DNA of 25,015 nt from Flemingiibacterium sp045644145 (GTDB lineage Bacteria > Bacillota > Clostridia > Oscillospirales > CAG-272), in contig JAZRGK010000050.1 of NCBI GenBank assembly GCA_045644145.1, forward strand, positions 1 through 25,015, written 5' to 3'. Both the position numbers and the translations under genes were made by a program. This document shows positions 1-7,721 of the stretch, in pieces. The notes beneath the pieces were generated by a model, which worked only from the letters and a program-made list of their open reading frames with translations, did not search any database and was not told where the DNA came from. Each line of letters starts with the position of its first letter. Positions within the stretch are counted from its first letter, which is position 1.

Positions 1-11
1 CTCGTCGCACT

Positions 12-17
12 TGTCAA
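12..17 (-). promoter_or_regulatory. Second -35 box (P2-like) pointing left out of window
   Basis: A perfect TTGACA on the minus strand, with its -10 lying beyond the left edge. Directly upstream on that strand (positions 19-50) are phased A and T tracts resembling an UP element; they include the inverted repeat AAAAACTTTT/AAAAGTTTTT at 27-48. With the promoter at 99-128 this makes a tandem pair typical of rRNA operons. The downstream gene is not visible, so its identity is inference. Confidence 0.5.
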
Positions 18-98
18 GTACTTTTTAAAAACTTTTTTAAAAGTTTTTTCCGTTCCTCTCGGTCGCCCTCTCAGACTCCCCGTGCGGACAGCTTTCAT

Positions 99-128
99 AT
101 TATATCACATCTCCCTACACCTTGTCAA
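99..128 (-). promoter_or_regulatory. Consensus sigma-A promoter pointing left (P1-like)
   Basis: The minus strand shows TTGACA (123-128), an 18-base spacer and TATAAT (99-104), both boxes perfect. A-rich sequence at 130-155 upstream of the -35 could be an UP element. Transcription would start near position 92 and leave the window on the left. Together with the second TTGACA at 12-17 it suggests a highly expressed stable-RNA operon just outside. Confidence 0.7.
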
Positions 129-266
129 GAGGGTTTTTTGATTTTTTTGAATTTAGGCTTGTTGCATATATTTCTCATGCATTTCTATCTTTCTTTGTAT
201 CTCATATACACATTCGCTCAATTTTCAATAATTTCTCTCAAAACTATTTATTTTTCGTCGGTTATC

Positions 267-275
267 TGATATAAT
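267..275 (+). promoter_or_regulatory. Extended -10 promoter for prmC-ddl-murI
   Basis: TGATATAAT is an extended -10 (TGn plus TATAAT at 270-275) about 24 bases before the prmC ATG. No good -35 is present at the expected distance, which is usual for extended -10 promoters. It is the best candidate start for the three-gene operon. Confidence 0.45.
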
Positions 276-298
276 TGTATTATTGAAAGGAATATGCC

Positions 299-1135
299 AT
301 GACATACTTATCCCTCACAAAGCAACTTGCGGATCTAGGCTCAGATTCGCCGCAAAACGAAGCCGCAGAGCTGATAATGGCACTAACAGGCAGAAAAAGA
401 GAATGGTGCATGCTCCACAAAGGCGAGGAATTGCCCCAAATCCTCGACGAAGCCCTCGAAAAACGCAAAATGGGCATACCTCTCCAATACATTACCTGCG
501 AGGCATGGTTTTACGGCAACCGTTTTATCGTAACCCCCGATTGCCTTATCCCCCAGCCGGATACAGAGCATCTCGTAGCGCTCGCCCTTGACAATGCTTT
601 TCAGAACCCTATTGTGCTCGATCTCTGCACCGGAAGCGGATGCATTGCTATATCTATATTGAAAGAAAACGTCACAACCAAAGCATTCGCCGTTGATATT
701 TCGCAGCCGGCATTGGATATTGCTCAAAAAAACGCAGCTCTTAATGGGGTATCAAACCGAATCAGCTTTGTCAAAGCAGATGTGCTGCATGATGATCTGA
801 ATGAGCTTATTTGTACGGCAGATATTATCGTTTCAAATCCGCCGTACATTAACACAGCAGTAATTCCAACGCTGTCCGCCGAAGTTCGGCATGAACCGCA
901 CATAGCTCTGGACGGCGGCGAAGATGGCATGATATTCTACCGCCACTTCTTAGATGTACTGGTAACGCACATGCATCAGGATGCGATTATGTTGCTAGAA
1001 ATCGGACATGACCAATCCGAGCGGATAGCTGAGATTTGTCAAAACCGCAATCTATGCTGCCGTTTTCACAAGGATTTTGGCGGGAACATACGCGTTGCCC
1101 AAATAACTCATGTCAATTCCGACACCTGTGAATAG
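299..1135 (+). CDS. prmC: Peptide chain release factor N5-glutamine methyltransferase PrmC
   Basis: It methylates the Gln of the GGQ motif of release factors RF1/RF2 using S-adenosylmethionine, in the cytoplasm. The 278 residues are the usual length. Visible are the N-terminal helical region, the family signature near residues 83-90 (IPQPDTEH, normally PRPETE), the SAM-binding DLCTGSG at 108-114, and the catalytic NPPY at 180-183 that holds the glutamine. The ATG at 299 follows AAAGGA at a sensible distance. It is the first gene of a rightward prmC-ddl-murI set. PrmC commonly sits beside prfA in other Firmicutes; prfA is not in view here. The family assignment is firm. Confidence 0.93.
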   Translation: MTYLSLTKQLADLGSDSPQNEAAELIMALTGRKREWCMLHKGEELPQILDEALEKRKMGIPLQYITCEAWFYGNRFIVTPDCLIPQPDTEHLVALALDNAFQNPIVLDLCTGSGCIAISILKENVTTKAFAVDISQPALDIAQKNAALNGVSNRISFVKADVLHDDLNELICTADIIVSNPPYINTAVIPTLSAEVRHEPHIALDGGEDGMIFYRHFLDVLVTHMHQDAIMLLEIGHDQSERIAEICQNRNLCCRFHKDFGGNIRVAQITHVNSDTCE

Positions 1136-1173
1136 AATATTATTACCATATATAATATAGGAGAATGATACAA

Positions 1174-2277
1174 ATGTCAAAAATATCGCTTCTCTGCCTC
1201 TTCGGCGGAAAATCCTCGGAATACGAGGTATCTCTCATATCCGCACACTCAATTTTTTCCAACATCGACCAAACCAAATATGATATAACCACCGTTGGCA
1301 TCACCAAAAACGGCGACTGGTTTCTTTTTACCGGTGATATATCTAAAATAAAGGATGGCTCTTGGTGCGAAGATCCCACCGCGCTGGAAAAAGCCGCACT
1401 CTCTCCGTCCCCATCCGATTCTGCGCTTCTCGTCTTCTCTGACGCCGCGGAAAGCATGCGCCGTATACACATTGATGTAATCTTCCCCATAATGCACGGC
1501 GCAAACGCCGAGGACGGCACTCTGCAGGGCCTCATGAAGCTTTCGGGAATACCTTTTGTGGGATGCGGTTGCGCGGCATCAGCTATAGGTATGGATAAGG
1601 GCTTCACTAAGCTGGTACTCAACCATTACGGAATCCCTCAGGCGAAATGCGAAGTAATCCCCAGCTTCCGCCTCGAAAAGGATTCAGAAGGTGTTGTAAC
1701 CGCTTGTGAAAGAATCAGTACATATCCGCTGTTTGTAAAACCGGCGAACGCTGGCTCATCGGTAGGTGCATCCAAAGCAAGCAACCGCGACGAGCTTATA
1801 GATGCCCTTAAGCTTGCGGTAGAGCATGACAGCAAAATAATTGTGGAAGAATATATTAAAGGAAAAGAAGTTGAGGTTGCGGTCATGGGCAACAATCCAC
1901 TGGGGAAGCACGCATATGCTGCTTCCACATGCGGTCAGATCAATCCCGGCGCAGAATTTTACGATTACGACGCAAAATACAGCGCTGACAGCAATTCCTC
2001 TGCTATAATCCCCGCCGACATAAAGCCCGGAACTGCAGAAACGATTCGCAGATATGCAAAAATGATCTGCGGAGCTCTCGGTGTCGCCGGACTGTCCCGC
2101 GTTGACTTCTTCGTATACGAGAAAGACGGCGAGGAAAAAATAATCTTTAACGAAATAAACACTCTCCCCGGATTTACAAAGATAAGCATGTACCCCAAGC
2201 TGTTCATGCATGACGGCATGACTTATTCCGAGATAATCGACAGACTTATCGCGCTTGCCATAGAAAAGGGGGCGTAA
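1174..2277 (+). CDS. ddl: D-alanine--D-alanine ligase
   Basis: An ATP-grasp ligase that joins two D-Ala for the peptidoglycan stem peptide. 367 residues. Family motifs are intact: GGKSSEYEVS near 11-20, HGANAEDG at 107-114, FVKPANAGSSVG at 187-198, and NEINTLPGFT at 326-335. The omega-loop motif EFYDYDAKY at 261-269 resembles ordinary D-Ala:D-Ala ligases rather than VanA-type D-lactate ligases. I start at ATG 1174 and not at the in-frame ATG 1165, because AGGAG at 1159-1163 is ten bases from 1174 but only one from 1165. It lies 38 bases after prmC and 3 bases before murI, so the wall-precursor genes are probably co-translated. Confidence 0.94.
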   Translation: MSKISLLCLFGGKSSEYEVSLISAHSIFSNIDQTKYDITTVGITKNGDWFLFTGDISKIKDGSWCEDPTALEKAALSPSPSDSALLVFSDAAESMRRIHIDVIFPIMHGANAEDGTLQGLMKLSGIPFVGCGCAASAIGMDKGFTKLVLNHYGIPQAKCEVIPSFRLEKDSEGVVTACERISTYPLFVKPANAGSSVGASKASNRDELIDALKLAVEHDSKIIVEEYIKGKEVEVAVMGNNPLGKHAYAASTCGQINPGAEFYDYDAKYSADSNSSAIIPADIKPGTAETIRRYAKMICGALGVAGLSRVDFFVYEKDGEEKIIFNEINTLPGFTKISMYPKLFMHDGMTYSEIIDRLIALAIEKGA

Positions 2278-2280
2278 GCT

Positions 2281-3075
2281 TTGATAGGAATTTTCGACAG
2301 TGGGCTTGGCGGACTGTCGGCGCTAAAAGAGGTGCGCCGACTGCTCCCATCTGAGGACATTATATATTTCGGCGACACAGGACGCGTTCCATATGGCACC
2401 CGCTCCAAGGAAACCATAATTAAATATTCACTGCAGGACATGAACTTTCTAATCTCCAAGGGGGTGGATGCCGTTCTTGTTGCATGCGGCACTGCAAGCT
2501 CAAACGCTCTCCCTGTGTTAAGAGAAAAGCATCCGGACATCCCAATTATCGGCGTAATAGATGCAGGCGTTCGCGCCGCCGCGAAAGCTACAAGAAACAA
2601 AACAATCGGCATAGCCGGAACTCCGTCTACCATCGGAAGCGGAGCATTTGAGAAAGGAATTCACGCGATAGATCCCGAATTCAAAACCATCAGTACCGCA
2701 TGTCCACTGTTCGTTCCGCTTGTGGAAAACGGCTTTGTATCGGAGGACGATGAAATAACTCGCCTTGCCGCCAAAAAACATCTTCAGCCCATAATCGAAG
2801 CCGGCGCTGACACACTGATACTTGGATGTACTCACTACCCCATAATAGCAGGAGCTATCGCCAAAGTTATTCCCGATGCGGCACTCATAAACGTAGGTGC
2901 CGCCGCCGCTGAGGAGATACGCGCTGTTCTCGACACCGGAATCTCAACTCTACGATTGGGACGTGTGGAATACTATGTCAGCGATGAGCCGCAAGGCTTC
3001 GAGCGGATCGCTTCCATTTTCCTTGATGAGGATATCGCCGATCGCGTGACACGCATTGACATTGATAGATATTAA
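2281..3075 (+). CDS. murI: Glutamate racemase
   Basis: Interconverts L- and D-glutamate, supplying D-Glu for peptidoglycan. 264 residues, normal length. Motifs: FDSGLGG at 5-11, YFGDTGRVPYG at 29-39, the two catalytic cysteines C69 (ACGTAS) and C183 (GCTHYP, with H185). The first cysteine motif reads ACGT instead of the commoner ACNT. Translation begins at TTG 2281, with the purine-rich AAAAGGGGG inside the end of ddl as ribosome binding site, so expression is probably coupled to ddl. A 12-bp hairpin follows the gene. Confidence 0.93.
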   Translation: MIGIFDSGLGGLSALKEVRRLLPSEDIIYFGDTGRVPYGTRSKETIIKYSLQDMNFLISKGVDAVLVACGTASSNALPVLREKHPDIPIIGVIDAGVRAAAKATRNKTIGIAGTPSTIGSGAFEKGIHAIDPEFKTISTACPLFVPLVENGFVSEDDEITRLAAKKHLQPIIEAGADTLILGCTHYPIIAGAIAKVIPDAALINVGAAAAEEIRAVLDTGISTLRLGRVEYYVSDEPQGFERIASIFLDEDIADRVTRIDIDRY

Positions 3076-3095
3076 CTATGACCGTAAATAAAATC

Positions 3096-3132
3096 AGCAC
3101 TTACACCGTCAGACTTTGGTGTAAGTGCTTTT
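3096..3132 (+). terminator. Rho-independent terminator between murI and the dockerin gene
   Basis: A 12-bp perfect stem (AGCACTTACACC at 3096-3107 pairing with 3118-3129), a 10-base loop, then TTTT. It lies between two converging genes and can serve both, though the T tract is better on the plus strand. Confidence 0.85.
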
Positions 3133-3146
3133 ATGTACTTTCAGGT

Positions 3147-4169
3147 TTATGCTTGGACATAAGGTAGATTTTCATAGCCTACCCAATCTGCAAGATGGCG
3201 TGTCAAAATTATGAGATCAATAGGGTTCGCTTCGCCATCCAGGTTCAAATCGAGAACCGACAGATTCACCGAATCCTCTCCGTAGTCTTTCCATCTTGCA
3301 ATATAGCGCGCAAATTGCATAACATCATCTACATCTACCTTTCCGTCACCGGATGCGTCACCGTAAATACATTCGGGAGAGTTTTCCGAAAGTTCCGCAA
3401 ATTTGTGCCCATTCTCTGATGCATAGGTCGCCGCCGTTGAGTCTGCATATCTGTAGATAATAAAATCTTTATTAGTTGATAAGAATACGTTTTTGCCGAA
3501 GTCCGCATCGCGCGAATAAATTTTGACATCAACAAGACTTTTACAGCCATAAAACGCATAGCTTCCAATTTGTGTAACACCGCTTGATATAGTCACGCTT
3601 CCGAGGCTTTCGCAACCATAAAACGCATATCCGCCGATTTGCGTAACGCTGTTCGGTATAGCTACGCTTCCCAGGCTGCTGCAACCGAAGAAAGCATTTT
3701 CCCCAATGGTCGTAACACCCTCAGAGATTTCAACACTTGTTAATGATTTGCACCCTCGAAATGAGGCATTGCCAATAGATGTTACTCCCTCGGGGATTAT
3801 CATGTGCACAATACCGCAGCTCTTGAACGCATTGCTTCCGATGCTCGTAACATTGCTTCCTATAGTCACATCCACGAGATTTCCGCATCCGTTAAATGCG
3901 CCTGTACCGATGTTGGTTACACCGTCGCCGATCACTGCACGCGTGATACTATCGGAAACAGTTTTCCAAGGCTTATCATTGACAGAAGCGCAGTCCTTCA
4001 TTTTGCCGACACCGCTAATGGTAAGCGTACCGCAATCGTCAAGCACCCATGTCAGATTATCGCCATCCGCACCGCATGTGCCGCTCGCCACAGTATCCGC
4101 CGAAACGCCAAGACACAGCATCACACCCACGATGGCGGCGCATATTGCCGCTATCAGATATTTTTTCAT
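3147..4169 (-). CDS. Secreted BspA-type leucine-rich repeat protein with type I dockerin
   Basis: 340 residues. A signal peptide (KK, hydrophobic core, cleavage likely after GVSA near residue 24) marks it for export. Residues about 77-217 are six LRR_5/BspA-like repeats of 23 residues (pattern GVTxIGxxAFxGCxSLxxVxI). Residues about 268-331 form a type I dockerin: two calcium-loop/helix repeats starting at D271 (DASGDGKVDVDD) and D307 (DLNLDGEANPID), both with the ligand positions kept. Dockerins bind cohesins on scaffoldins, so the protein is probably tethered to a cohesin-bearing surface or cellulosome-like complex; no cohesin gene is in this window. What the LRR region binds is unknown. AGAGGG precedes the ATG. 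It is a single-gene unit. Confidence 0.9.
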   Translation of the reverse strand: MKKYLIAAICAAIVGVMLCLGVSADTVASGTCGADGDNLTWVLDDCGTLTISGVGKMKDCASVNDKPWKTVSDSITRAVIGDGVTNIGTGAFNGCGNLVDVTIGSNVTSIGSNAFKSCGIVHMIIPEGVTSIGNASFRGCKSLTSVEISEGVTTIGENAFFGCSSLGSVAIPNSVTQIGGYAFYGCESLGSVTISSGVTQIGSYAFYGCKSLVDVKIYSRDADFGKNVFLSTNKDFIIYRYADSTAATYASENGHKFAELSENSPECIYGDASGDGKVDVDDVMQFARYIARWKDYGEDSVNLSVLDLNLDGEANPIDLIILTRHLADWVGYENLPYVQA

Positions 4170-4308
4170 TGTATCCCTCTCATTTTCATAAATTTTTTAT
4201 AATGTATTATCATATCATAATTTTTCCTTGAACTTTTTTACCTAAAATTTATGATGAAATAAAAGCTTCCTTAGATTTCCAAAGCAAAGCGGAGGCATTT
4301 GTGCTTTT

Positions 4309-4338
4309 ATTATATCACATTATATCCCTCAAACCCAA
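4309..4338 (-). promoter_or_regulatory. Candidate promoter for the dockerin gene
   Basis: On the minus strand TTGGGT (4333-4338), an 18-base spacer and TATAAT (4309-4314). It would give a leader of about 130 bases before the ATG at 4169. The -35 is only a partial match, so this is tentative. Confidence 0.35.
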
Positions 4339-4350
4339 CTCTTTTGAGGT

Positions 4351-4381
4351 AACATTTTCAACCAAAAACAGTTAAAATGTT
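4351..4381. promoter_or_regulatory. Imperfect inverted repeat upstream of the Xre gene, candidate operator
   Basis: AACATTTT (4351-4358) and AAAATGTT (4374-4381) form an inverted repeat, extendable by CAAC/GTT with one missing base. It lies 37 bases before the start of a small HTH gene, a normal place for autoregulation. No binding evidence exists; the role is inferred from position only. Confidence 0.3.
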
Positions 4382-4417
4382 TTAGAGATATATTTTTTGC
4401 AGAAAGGCGTACATAAG

Positions 4418-4660
4418 ATGACGATAGGCAAGGCGACAAAACTGCGAATTTTAGAGCTATGCGAAACAAACAGCATAACCGTAAATAAGCTTTCCACCAT
4501 CAGTGGAATAACACAGTCCACCCTAAGCAATATCATCGGCGGCAGAAACAACAGCACCACCGTTTCTACCATAAAGAAAATCTGCGATGGACTAAATATC
4601 ACTGTGCAAGACTTTTTTAACTCGGAAATTTTCAACGATTTGGAGCAAGAAATAAGATAA
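4418..4660 (+). CDS. Small Xre-family HTH regulator
   Basis: 80 residues, nearly all one Cro/C1-type helix-turn-helix: the second and third helices read TVNKLSTISGITQSTLSNII, with the recognition helix around STLSNII. No ligand-binding or multimerisation domain is attached. I prefer ATG 4418, with GAAAGG ten bases upstream, over a TTG at 4397 that has no site. It stands alone between the dockerin gene (divergent) and rsmI (convergent), and ends six bases before a strong terminator. Its target is unknown; the inverted repeat at 4351-4381 suggests autoregulation. Confidence 0.8.
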   Translation: MTIGKATKLRILELCETNSITVNKLSTISGITQSTLSNIIGGRNNSTTVSTIKKICDGLNITVQDFFNSEIFNDLEQEIR

Positions 4661-4665
4661 ACACC

Positions 4666-4706
4666 AAAAGCGAGGCTTAACGCTCATCCCGTTAAGCCTC
4701 GCTTTT
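4666..4706. terminator. Bidirectional terminator between the Xre gene and rsmI
   Basis: A perfect 17-bp stem (4666-4682 with 4690-4706), a 7-base loop, with A4 on one side and T4 on the other, so that either strand ends in a T run. It sits between two convergent genes. Confidence 0.92.
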
Positions 4707-4731
4707 ATCATCTCCGGTTCATGCCAAATTA

Positions 4732-5628
4732 TCACACATTGACAATCTTATAAACTTCATTCTTTGCCATACCGCGATCTTTGGCACAAGCTTTGATTGC
4801 ATCCATCTTCGATTTGCCCCCATCCATGTAATAGACAACGTGCTCCTCAACGGTCATATCGCTCCAAAATGCACCTGCCAGCACCTGCTCCTCGCTTGCA
4901 CCCTCAATAATAAGCACATATTCGCCTCTCGGTTCGCGCTCGGTGTACAATTTTGTCGCTTCACTAAGGGTCGTTCGCATTATTTCTTCGTTAAGCTTCG
5001 TCAGCTCGCGGCAAAGAGATATCTTTCGATCGCCAAGAGCCGCAAAAAGATCAGCGAGAGTAGCTTTCAGCTTGTGGGGGGCTTCGTAGAATATGAGCGT
5101 GTGTCTGTCGTGCTTTATTTCTTCAAGATGGCGCTTTCTCTCGCCTTTGTTCGTGGAAAGAAAGCCCTCAAACGCGAATCTCGCCGTGAAAAGCCCCGAA
5201 AGCGTCAGAGCAGTCATTGCGGCGCACGGCCCCGGCACTGCAGTCACCGGAATCCCTCGCTCAGCGCACAGCTTTACGATATCCTCACCGGGATCACTAA
5301 TCCCCGGCATGCCGGCATCGGTAACAAGAGCACAGGATTCGCCTGCCTCAAGTCGATCGCATATAATCTCACCGCGCTCACGCTTATTATGCTCGTAGTA
5401 GCTCACCATGGGCTTTTTAACACCGAATATGGCAAGAAGCTTTGCGGAATTGCGTGTATCCTCTGCGGCAACAAAGTCCACTCCGGAAAGTACTTTTTTC
5501 GCTCTTTCGGAGAGGTCGGCAAGATTTCCGATGGGGGTTGTCACAAGATAAAGCGTGCCCCCTACTATTTTATTCTTTTCTTCTGACGTATCGGCATAGT
5601 ATACGTCAGGGTCTTTTGTAAGGCTCAT
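4732..5628 (-). CDS. rsmI: 16S rRNA (cytidine1402-2'-O)-methyltransferase RsmI
   Basis: It 2'-O-methylates C1402 in the decoding centre of 16S rRNA. About 298 residues, typical for the family. Tetrapyrrole-methylase-fold motifs are in order: LYLVTTPIGNLADLS near the N terminus, AAEDTRNS, SYYEHN, TDAGMPGISDPG, VPGPCA, then the KGERKRHLEEI loop. I chose ATG 5628, which has GGGTGAG at a normal distance; an in-frame GTG at 5637 has no site. The start overlaps the end of the upstream methyltransferase gene by about 23 bases, a sign of translational coupling. The pair of RNA methyltransferases probably shares a message with murA. Confidence 0.93.
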   Translation of the reverse strand: MSLTKDPDVYYADTSEEKNKIVGGTLYLVTTPIGNLADLSERAKKVLSGVDFVAAEDTRNSAKLLAIFGVKKPMVSYYEHNKRERGEIICDRLEAGESCALVTDAGMPGISDPGEDIVKLCAERGIPVTAVPGPCAAMTALTLSGLFTARFAFEGFLSTNKGERKRHLEEIKHDRHTLIFYEAPHKLKATLADLFAALGDRKISLCRELTKLNEEIMRTTLSEATKLYTEREPRGEYVLIIEGASEEQVLAGAFWSDMTVEEHVVYYMDGGKSKMDAIKACAKDRGMAKNEVYKIVNV

Positions 5629-6367
5629 CAAACTCACCCGTTTCGTAGATTTTTTTAAGAGCTTCGGTATAATTGCTTCCGTCCGTGTACATGATAAGCG
5701 GCGGCGTCACATACATCCCGGGTGAAGCGCCTTTTTTTGCCTCACAAAGCACAAGACATGGCGGAAGCTCCGCTCTCGCATGCACAAATGTCATTCGTTT
5801 CGGTTCAAGCCTTGCGGCAGAAAGAGCGCACACAAGCTCGCTAAGCCTGTCCGGACGCCACACGGTGTAAAAAAGTCCGCCGTGCTTCAAAATACGGTAT
5901 GCGGCTTCGGCAAAGTCCGCGATTCCACCTGCGACCTCGTGCCGCGCGATATTTTTGTACTCGCTTTCATTTGCCTTTCCGCTCACCTTCATATAAGGCG
6001 GATTCGATACGGCAATATCCGCCGAAACGCCTATAGTTTCCGCCGATATTCCACGCACATCCAAGCAGTGCACCGTAATCCTCTCGGAAAAGCTGTTCAG
6101 CTCAGCGTTTCTTTTAATAAGCTCGGCAAAATCCGATTGAAGCTCCACCGCGTGGATTTTGGAAAGCTTATCCCGTTCCATCAAAAGAAGAGCGATAACC
6201 CCAGTTCCGCTTCCCAGATCCACACCGACAGCACGGCATTGCTTTCTTACATACGCACTTAAAAGGTAAGCATCTGTACCGAAAGTAAGTCCTTCTTTCT
6301 TTTCGATAAGCTGAAGTCCTTCGTTAATATCAATAATCTTTTCGTCGTTCGTAAGTTCCATTTTCAT
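5606..6367 (-). CDS. TrmN6-like methyltransferase (tRNA1(Val) A37 N6-methyltransferase family)
   Basis: About 253 residues. It shows the SAM-binding DLGSGTG at 50-56 and the N6-adenine/glutamine methyltransferase NPPY at 122-125, followed by MKVSGKANESEYKNIARHE, a stretch characteristic of the YfiC/TrmN6 family. In E. coli that enzyme methylates A37 of tRNA1(Val); the target here is inferred from the family. ATG 6367 (or the second ATG at 6361) gives a normal N terminus, but no clear ribosome binding site precedes it. A stable hairpin at 6373-6401 lies directly in front instead, so initiation may be regulated. It overlaps rsmI downstream. Confidence 0.85.
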   Translation of the reverse strand: MKMELTNDEKIIDINEGLQLIEKKEGLTFGTDAYLLSAYVRKQCRAVGVDLGSGTGVIALLLMERDKLSKIHAVELQSDFAELIKRNAELNSFSERITVHCLDVRGISAETIGVSADIAVSNPPYMKVSGKANESEYKNIARHEVAGGIADFAEAAYRILKHGGLFYTVWRPDRLSELVCALSAARLEPKRMTFVHARAELPPCLVLCEAKKGASPGMYVTPPLIMYTDGSNYTEALKKIYETGEFDEPYKRP

Positions 6368-6372
6368 AAACC

Positions 6373-6401
6373 AAAAGGGTGTCGCAAGCGTACACCCTTT
6401 T
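6373..6401 (-). terminator. Hairpin between murA and the TrmN6-like gene
   Basis: AAAAGGGTGT-CGC (6373-6385) pairs with GCG-ACACCCTTTT (6388-6401) around a two-base loop, with one bulged T at 6391. On the minus strand it ends in TTTT and then GG, a fair but not perfect terminator for murA. It ends five bases before the next start codon, so it could alternatively control translation of that gene. Confidence 0.6.
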
Positions 6402-6434
6402 ATAATCAAAAATTAAATTCTGCGTACTGCACCG

Positions 6435-7721
6435 TCAGTTTGCTTTCTCATACTGTGCTGCATCGGGGACAATAACTTTCTTAATGTCCGCCCCCACTGC
6501 ACGAAGTTTTCCCACAACGTCGTCGTATCCACGCTCAATGTAGTGTATATCTTCGATCTCAGTACGTCCCTTTATTGCCATTCCGGCAATTATCATGGCG
6601 ACACCTGCACGAAGGTCAACCGCCTTAACGGGTGCGCCGGACATAGACTGTCCGCCCTCGATTATGGCGGTAGAGCCGTCCACCTTGATGGATGCGCCCA
6701 TTCGCTTTAATTCTTCAACATATCTGAAACGGTTGTTGAATATGCTTTCTGTCAGGCAAGACACCCCGTTTGCAAGGCAAAGAAGTGCGCCGAACTGAGG
6801 ATTCATGTCCGTAGGAAATCCGGGATAGGGAGCTGTCTTTACGTTCACTCGGTTAAGCTCGCCCGTGCTGATAACCTCGATGGAATCATCATGCTCCACG
6901 ATCTTAACGCCCATTTCCTCAAGCTTTGCGGAAACAGATTCCATATGCTTAGGGATAACGTTTGTGACCTTAAGATGACCGCCCGTTGCCGCCGCCGCAC
7001 ACATATATGTGCCGGCTTCGATCATATCGGGGATTATAGCGTAGGTGCATCCGTAAAGACGGTCAACACCTTTTACTTTTATTGTATCTGTACCTGCACC
7101 GCTTATCTTTGCACCGCAGGTATTGAGGAAGTTCGCAAGGTCAACCACATGCGGTTCACGCGCTGCGTTTTCTATAATTGTCGTACCCTTGGCACGAGCC
7201 GCGGCAATCATGACATTTATTGTGCCGCCTACAGTTTCAACGTCAAAATAGATAGACGTACCGTTAAGAGATTCGGATTTTGCATCTATATATCCGCTCT
7301 CAACATTCACCTGTGCCCCAAGAGCTTTGAAGCCCTTTATGTGTTGGTCTATGGGACGTACTCCGAAATCGCATCCGCCGGGAAGGCCAACATAGGCTTT
7401 CCCCCAGCGGGCAAGCTCCGCGCCCACAAGATAATAAGAGCCGCGCATTTTTCGTACAAGCTCGTAAGGAGATATTCCGCCCTTTGCACCTCTCGAATCC
7501 ACCTCGACGGTGTTTTTGGAGAGCATTCTTATGCGGCATCCCATAGCTGCAAGTATCTCAAGCGACAGGCTGATATCGCTTATTGACGGAACGTTTTCGA
7601 TAACACACACATCGTCTACCATAAGGGTAGCAAGTATTATCGGAATCGCAGCGTTTTTAGATCCGCTGACTTCGACAGAACCGTTAAGCGGTCTGCCCCC
7701 GTTAATAATTATTTTTTCCAT
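6435..7721 (-). CDS. murA: UDP-N-acetylglucosamine 1-carboxyvinyltransferase
   Basis: First committed step of peptidoglycan synthesis: transfers enolpyruvate from PEP to UDP-GlcNAc. 428 residues, family length. Key residues are visible: K22-N23 in SGSKNAA, and the catalytic loop LPGGCDFGVRPIDQH with Cys at 117. A cysteine here, not aspartate, is the form inhibited by fosfomycin. The ATG at 7721 has only a weak GACGAAG before it. Two candidate promoters lie upstream in the 239-base gap. Many Firmicutes carry two murA paralogues; which one this is cannot be told from the window. Confidence 0.95.
   Translation of the reverse strand: MEKIIINGGRPLNGSVEVSGSKNAAIPIILATLMVDDVCVIENVPSISDISLSLEILAAMGCRIRMLSKNTVEVDSRGAKGGISPYELVRKMRGSYYLVGAELARWGKAYVGLPGGCDFGVRPIDQHIKGFKALGAQVNVESGYIDAKSESLNGTSIYFDVETVGGTINVMIAAARAKGTTIIENAAREPHVVDLANFLNTCGAKISGAGTDTIKVKGVDRLYGCTYAIIPDMIEAGTYMCAAAATGGHLKVTNVIPKHMESVSAKLEEMGVKIVEHDDSIEVISTGELNRVNVKTAPYPGFPTDMNPQFGALLCLANGVSCLTESIFNNRFRYVEELKRMGASIKVDGSTAIIEGGQSMSGAPVKAVDLRAGVAMIIAGMAIKGRTEIEDIHYIERGYDDVVGKLRAVGADIKKVIVPDAAQYEKAN

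Noticed and set aside
1151..1156. TATAAT just before ddl as an internal promoter
   Set aside because: No -35 or TG extension at the proper distance, and it overlaps the ribosome binding region; probably chance in AT-rich sequence.
2293..2299. Spo0A-box-like TTCGACA; similar heptamers near 7671, 14007 and 24498
   Set aside because: All lie inside coding regions (murI, murA, deacetylase, tail gene) and are expected by chance; none is upstream of a gene.
2485..2496. ACGT instead of ACNT at the first catalytic cysteine of MurI
   Set aside because: I recall similar variants among clostridial racemases, and all other catalytic residues are intact.
4840..5586. Long open frame on the plus strand opposite rsmI
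   Set aside because: It is a shadow of the rsmI coding strand; rsmI has all family motifs, and the opposite frame has no recognisable motif or ribosome binding site.
6891..7586. Long open frame on the plus strand opposite murA
   Set aside because: Lies wholly within murA, is Cys/His-rich in a way typical of antisense translation, and has no start signals.
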